From NCBI GenBank assembly GCA_000818945.1, contig KN805389.1, positions 532,263 through 596,262 on the forward strand: DNA of 64,000 nt. Reading direction: 5' to 3'. Positions 59,594 through 64,000 of this stretch are shown here, piece by piece (within the stretch, counting starts at the first letter, position 1; each line of letters begins with the position of its first letter). A program made the position numbers and the translations under genes. Below the pieces are notes generated by a model. It saw only the letters and a list, made by a program, of their open reading frames with translations, was not told the origin of the DNA and made no database searches. This DNA is from Schizochytrium sp. CCTCC M209059. Lineage: Eukaryota; Sar; Bigyra; Thraustochytrida; Thraustochytriidae.

Positions 59594-62022
59594 AAGGCCA
59601 AGTAAGTTTGCGCCACGGTCTCGGCAACGTCAACTCGCCCTTTCACGTTTTCCTCTCTTTCTTTTGCGCCTTCTCTTCATGATTATGCATTATTGGCAGT
59701 GACGAGGCCGCAGCCGCAGCTGCGGCATTCATTCATTCACAGATACCGCTGCCCTCTTTTAAATAAATGGAACACACGTAGAGTTTCGGTCCGTGCCGTC
59801 TCATGCCGTCTGCACTGCACTTGCTGCAGCTGGCTGTGCTGCAGCTGGCTGCGGATCCAGTCTTCGGCGCCACGAGCGGACTCACCTCATTTCGTCCCAA
59901 TCGACCAATCCTCCCACGACCTGCCAGACGGCTCATCGGCCATCATCAAGGTCGCGAGTTGCTCGTCGCTCGCGGCTCTTGCTCGTCGCTCGCGGCTCTT
60001 GCTCGTCGCTCGCGGCTCTTGCTTGTCGCTCGCGGCTCTTGCTCGTCGCTGTCGCGTCTCAGCTCGGAATTGCACGCCGCGTCCGACCAACGCCGCAGGC
60101 AGAGGCAGCAGCTAGCTAGCTAGCTGCCTCTGCAGCGCGCAGCGGCCGGGGTGTCGTTCGGCTCGCCCGGTCGGTTTTCCCTTCGTCCCTCCCTCACCTC
60201 GAACCGTATTCGGCCACACGCTCGCTCGCACGAGGCTCCTCGGGACGACGATCCGGCTGCTGCGGACCGCTCTGCGCAGCGCCTCGCCATGGTCGATGAG
60301 CGCTGCGTCTCTGATCACGGCCGCCGGCAAGCCCGTCCATCGACGCGACGTACGCCTTCGAGGTCTTGGCCGGGCCCGCGTGCCGGCGTCGCGCAGCTCC
60401 TTGTCTATTCTATTCCCTTCGCGCGGGCCGGAAGCGCCGCTGCCTCTGTCCGTCACCGCGGAGGGCCGCCCTGCCTTTTTGCCTTTTTGCCTGCCCGCCT
60501 TCCTGCCTGCGCTGCCGCGCGCCGTTTGCAGCTGCCCGGCGGCCGCGAGGGCGCGCTCGGCTTCGGCTTCGGCTTCGTCGGCGGCGAGCTTGAGGGGAGA
60601 AGCGGGTTTGCGTCGCGAGCATGATCGCGGGGGAGGAGGAGGGGCGCGGCGGCAGGGCAGGGACAAGAAATTCAAACCCGAGTTCAAATTCAAATCCGCG
60701 TTTCAAATCCGAGGGGGCAGCGGCAGACAGGCAGGCAGGCGGGCAGAACCGCAAAGGGGAGGGAGCGGCTTGGGCGGCGCGAGGGCAGCGGGCGGGGGCG
60801 GCAGAGGCTGGCTGGCTGGCTCGTTCCCTTCTTTTGCCTTCGACACGATCGTTTGCTTTGGGTTTCTTTGCTGCCTTCCTTCCTTCCTTCCTTCCTTCCT
60901 TCCTTTCTTCCTTTTCTCCTTCCTCCCTCCAGCTCGAGTTCTTTCTTCGCGCGGCGGTCCGCGCTAGCAGGCAGGATCGGAGTGCGGCGGGAAGCGCTTG
61001 CTGCGCTGCTCTGCTCCCGGCTGCGAGGGAGGCAGGCAAACCGCTTAAACTGCTGCCAGCGTCTCGCTCACTCGCTCGCTCGCACGCACGCACGCACTCC
61101 CGTCGTTGCCATCGTCGGTGTCGCGCTCGAGCAAGCGAGAGGAGAACTGCAAACTTTGAATAGCGAGGATCCCAGCGATAGGACCTGGAGCTGCAGCTGC
61201 TAGTTACTGATCGATCGATCGGCCGATCCATCCATCCATCCATTCATCTCCGCAGCCGCACCGGTGCGAGCTTTGCCGTGCTTGTGTCGTTCTTGCAGCC
61301 GATCAGGCCTGGCGGAACATCGCAGCCGACGGACAGACAAACCAGACGGAAGCGCCAAGCCAGCTGTCGGATCGATCCATCGATCAATCGTTTATCAATC
61401 AAGCGTGCCGTCAATTTCCTAACGCGGCGCGGCTGACTGCGTCCGGATCGAATAAGCGGCATCCCTCGCTCGCTCGCTCGCTCGCCGACCTAGACAAACA
61501 CCGACCGTCGCGAGGCCAGGCCACGCCGCGCCGCGCCGCGCCGCCGCTCGCGCCCCGAGTCTCGAACCCAACCCGTGCGCTCAGGATCGGGGACCCGGGC
61601 CGAGCGAGACCTGGACCGAGCCAGCCAGCCACCCCTACCCGGTCACCTCAGCGAGGAAGAAGAAAGAAAGAGCTGACCCCGGGCCGCGCAAAAGCCGACT
61701 CCGTCTCGTCTCGTCCTGTTCCGTCTGTTTGCCAGCTAGCAAAAGCAGTTAAGCAAGTAAGCAAGCCAGCAAGCAGCAGGACCCGAATTGCGAATTGCGC
61801 TGCCCGTGCATTCAGCACACAGCGGTGCTCGCACCTGCTCGAGCTGTTCAAGCTCGCTCACTCGCTCGTGTGCGTGGGTGCGTGCTGAGAGTGGATTGAT
61901 TGCTTGGAGAGAGCCGCCGAGACGCAAACAAAGAGAGCTTGCTCTGCTCCACTTGCTCTGTCGGTGTCTGTGTCTCTCTCTCTCTCTGTCTTTTGCGCGC
62001 GCGGTGATTGCTTTGTGAGCAA
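59594..62022. other. Long GC-rich intergenic region upstream of the P4-ATPase gene
   Basis: Several simple repeats fill this stretch, including ttccttcc (60875-60905), gctcactcgctcgctcgc (61065-61090), gatcgatcgatc / atccatccatcc (61210-61245) and a ctctctct tract at ~61973-61990 just before the P4-ATPase ATG. Open frames on both strands are Arg/Ala/Pro-rich and low-complexity. None is convincing as a gene. Confidence 0.5.
59961..60060. repeat. 20-bp tandem repeat, five copies
   Basis: Head-to-tail units of gctcgtcgctcgcggctctt. The first three are identical, the fourth has one change and the fifth is diverged. Confidence 0.95.
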
Positions 62023-64000
62023 ATGAGCAAGCGCGCGGGCTCGACGAGCGGCGCCGGAGAGGAGCAGGAGGAGCCCGTCGTGGGCGTGGCGTCCGTGAAT
62101 CCCGTGCGCGGCGCCCAAGACGAGGAGGTAGACAACCTCGCCGAGCAGAGCCGTACCGCAGGTTCCCAACACAAGAAGGACGAGATGGACGCCGCCGCCA
62201 GCGCGGACCTGGAGCCGGCCTCCCCCGGTGGCCACGCCACCGGAACTGCAGCAGGCGCAGGGCGCAGCGGCACGGCGAGGGACAGCGGATCAGAGGGAAG
62301 CCAGGACGATGATGCCCACGAAAGCACCGCCCTTCGTGCAGACGCCCTCGACAACACCATGATCCATGGAAGCGCTGACAACGACGTCGAGGAGGACGTG
62401 AACCGGAACGGGTCGGCTTGTTTTCGCGTGCTCAAATTTCTCCGTCTTGACAGATTCCTCGAGAAACCCGTTCAAGTGCCGAAAAAGGGCCAACCCGTCG
62501 AGTCCATCCACCTCGATGTACCGCTCACCCGCGCCTTCCTCAAGGAACAAGCGAGCTCGGGTGCCCAACCCCGGAGAACCAACGCCGTGCGCACTAGCAA
62601 GTACTCCCCGTGGTCTTTCATCCCCCTCGCAGCAGGTTACCAGTTCCGCCGCTTCGTCAACTTCTTCTTCCTCTGCATCGTCATTCTTCTCGTTGTCGGC
62701 AACTGGAACGAGGAGCTCTTCCTCACACCCTGGCAGGCCACCGGCACAGCCGCCTACCTCGCAATTCTTGTCATCTCCGGTATGCTTGTCGAAGGTCTCG
62801 ACGACCTCGCCAAGCATCGCGGTGACAAAGAAGAAAACTCTCGCCTCGTCAAGCGCGTGCGTTTCAAGGATGGTGCCCTCGTCAACTCGACCTGGGGCGA
62901 ACTCCTTCCTGGTGATCTTGTCGTCGTCAATAACCGCAACAGCTTCCCCGCTGATCTTGTGCTCCTCTACGGCACAGCCACGGACAAGAAGAACTCTTGC
63001 TACATTGAGACCTCGGGCATTGACGGAGAAACCAACCTCAAAATCAAGGAGGTGCCGGCGCCTATTAACCGCTTTGTGCTCGGCCACCTCGATGAGACCT
63101 GCCTCTCCTCGCGCGACACCGAGATCGAAGCTGTCGCAAAGGTGCTTGCCCGCGCCGCGCGCGGTCGCTACGAGTACGAGCAGCCGAACGCGTTTTTGCA
63201 GTTCGACGGCTCGTTCACACCTTCGAGGGCAAAAATGTCTCTCGACAAGATCCCTCTCGAGTTCAAACACCTCATCCTACGCGGCTCGGAGCTGCGGAAC
63301 ACCAAGTGGATCATCGGTATGGTTGCCTACGCGGGCCACGAGACCAAGCTGGCCCTCTCGCGTAAACCAAGTCCCGTCAAATTCAGCCGCATTGATGTTC
63401 TCGTCAACCGTCTCATGTTCACGCTGCTTGGCGTCTACTTTGCCATTGTCATTCTTGCAGATATTCTTCTTTTTCAGCAGACGGACACCAGCGAGTGGTG
63501 GTACTTTCAATTTTCCTCTTCGACGCAAAACTACAAAGTCTGGGGTGGCCTTGCCTTTTTCATCACCTTTTGCATCATGTTTAGCAACCTCATTCCCATC
63601 TCCATGGTTCTCCTCATTGAGATCATCAACAAGTACTCTCAAAAGATGATTGACCTCGACCGGGAAATGTATCACGAAGCGACGGACACCCCTGCCAAGT
63701 GCCGCACGGCCTCGCTCACGGCCGAAGTGGGCCAAATTACTCACTTCTTTAGCGACAAGACCGGAACGCTCACGCGCAATGAGATGAAGCTCGTTGGTAC
63801 CTTTATCGCCGGCAAGGCGTATGGCTTTCAACCACCGGCAGTCACGCAGTCCGGTCAGGCAGTGCAGACCTCTGAGACCAATGGTGATCATGCCGGCGAG
63901 GACGTCAAAGGATCGCTATCAATTGCCCCGTCCGCCGCCGACGGAACTGTCGCCACTTCTTCCGCCGGCGTCTCCCCCGAATCGGATGAAAGCTCACCGG
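62023..64000 (+). CDS. P4-type ATPase (phospholipid flippase), 5' part
   Basis: The frame opens at ATG 62023 (MSKRAGSTSGAGEEQEE) and runs off the window after 659 codons. A ~140-residue acidic, disordered leader comes first. Then NAVRTSKYSPWSFIPLAAGY followed by QFRRFVNFFFL is the typical P4 entry to the first membrane helices. GDLVVVNNRNSFPADLVLLY and SGIDGETNLKIKE form the actuator domain. FSNLIPISMVLLIEIIN carries the P4 'PISL' type helix, and HFFSDKTGTLTRNEMK holds the phosphorylated aspartate (Asp578). The nucleotide-binding domain lies beyond the window. P4-ATPases move phospholipids from the outer to the cytosolic leaflet in Golgi, endosome or plasma membranes, usually with a CDC50 partner. 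Confidence 0.93.
   Translation, partial: MSKRAGSTSGAGEEQEEPVVGVASVNPVRGAQDEEVDNLAEQSRTAGSQHKKDEMDAAASADLEPASPGGHATGTAAGAGRSGTARDSGSEGSQDDDAHESTALRADALDNTMIHGSADNDVEEDVNRNGSACFRVLKFLRLDRFLEKPVQVPKKGQPVESIHLDVPLTRAFLKEQASSGAQPRRTNAVRTSKYSPWSFIPLAAGYQFRRFVNFFFLCIVILLVVGNWNEELFLTPWQATGTAAYLAILVISGMLVEGLDDLAKHRGDKEENSRLVKRVRFKDGALVNSTWGELLPGDLVVVNNRNSFPADLVLLYGTATDKKNSCYIETSGIDGETNLKIKEVPAPINRFVLGHLDETCLSSRDTEIEAVAKVLARAARGRYEYEQPNAFLQFDGSFTPSRAKMSLDKIPLEFKHLILRGSELRNTKWIIGMVAYAGHETKLALSRKPSPVKFSRIDVLVNRLMFTLLGVYFAIVILADILLFQQTDTSEWWYFQFSSSTQNYKVWGGLAFFITFCIMFSNLIPISMVLLIEIINKYSQKMIDLDREMYHEATDTPAKCRTASLTAEVGQITHFFSDKTGTLTRNEMKLVGTFIAGKAYGFQPPAVTQSGQAVQTSETNGDHAGEDVKGSLSIAPSAADGTVATSSAGVSPESDESSP

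Noticed and set aside
59346..59605. Met/Ser/Cys/His/Val repeat frames
   Set aside because: Produced by the CATGT minisatellite; no non-repeat coding sequence is attached.
60112..61243. Overlapping Arg/Ala-rich frames on both strands
   Set aside because: Low complexity in GC-rich DNA with several simple repeats; no start or motif stands out.

Overview
The window looks like a scaffold from a GC-rich, mostly intron-poor protist nucleus. The best fit is a thraustochytrid/labyrinthulomycete stramenopile. This is inferred from long single-exon genes, very C/G-biased third positions in the formate-THF ligase gene, an IFT122 gene (so the cell makes flagella), a carotenoid oxygenase, TMTC, VPS16 and P4-ATPase genes, and many long microsatellites. 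No bacterial operon logic is visible, and no marker gene in the window fixes the species. There are three assembly gaps (21663-21731, 33313-33717, 46101-46452).

Layout. 1-4.7 kb is an accessory, decaying zone. It holds the broken end of a leucine-rich-repeat gene built as one exon per repeat, two long copies and one stub of a cysteine-rich gene with shared upstream repeats, and a relic of a SpoIIIAA/Ycf45-type ATPase. 5.2-13.1 kb carries a secreted subtilisin, a glutamine-synthetase-fold ligase and a Dbl-type RhoGEF. 13.8-21.6 kb contains a tandem segmental duplication of about 3 kb. It left one complete TPR gene, a truncated and frameshifted copy of its 5' end, and two intact paralogues of an unrecognised nuclear-looking protein. 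A third, more distant relative of that protein may be the gene at 23.4-25.0 kb.

25.3-48.7 kb holds mainly single-copy housekeeping and membrane genes: a sulfotransferase-like secretory protein, an MscS channel with a repeated 3' end, a small membrane protein, formate-THF ligase (one-carbon metabolism), IFT122 (retrograde flagellar transport), a TMTC-type glycosyltransferase behind a perfect 600-bp GAAA tract, a carotenoid cleavage oxygenase, and a PPR protein. 49.2-64.0 kb holds a degenerate kinase-fold protein, a relic of RNA polymerase largest subunit, a large scaffold-like protein with a duplicated terminal module, VPS16 (vacuolar HOPS/CORVET tethering), a divergently transcribed methyltransferase fused to a Pkr1-like V-ATPase-assembly domain, and the 5' part of a P4-ATPase lipid flippase.

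The most interesting items are (a) the methyltransferase-Pkr1 fusion beside VPS16, which suggests methylation of a V-ATPase membrane subunit; (b) the duplicated family of nuclear-looking beta-rich proteins; (c) the RPB1 relic at 50.4-50.7 kb, possibly from an integrated large DNA virus; and (d) the repeated cysteine-rich decaying genes near the left end. Start codons were set at ATG; several open frames extend further upstream only through non-ATG codons or simple repeats. No tRNA or rRNA gene was recognised.
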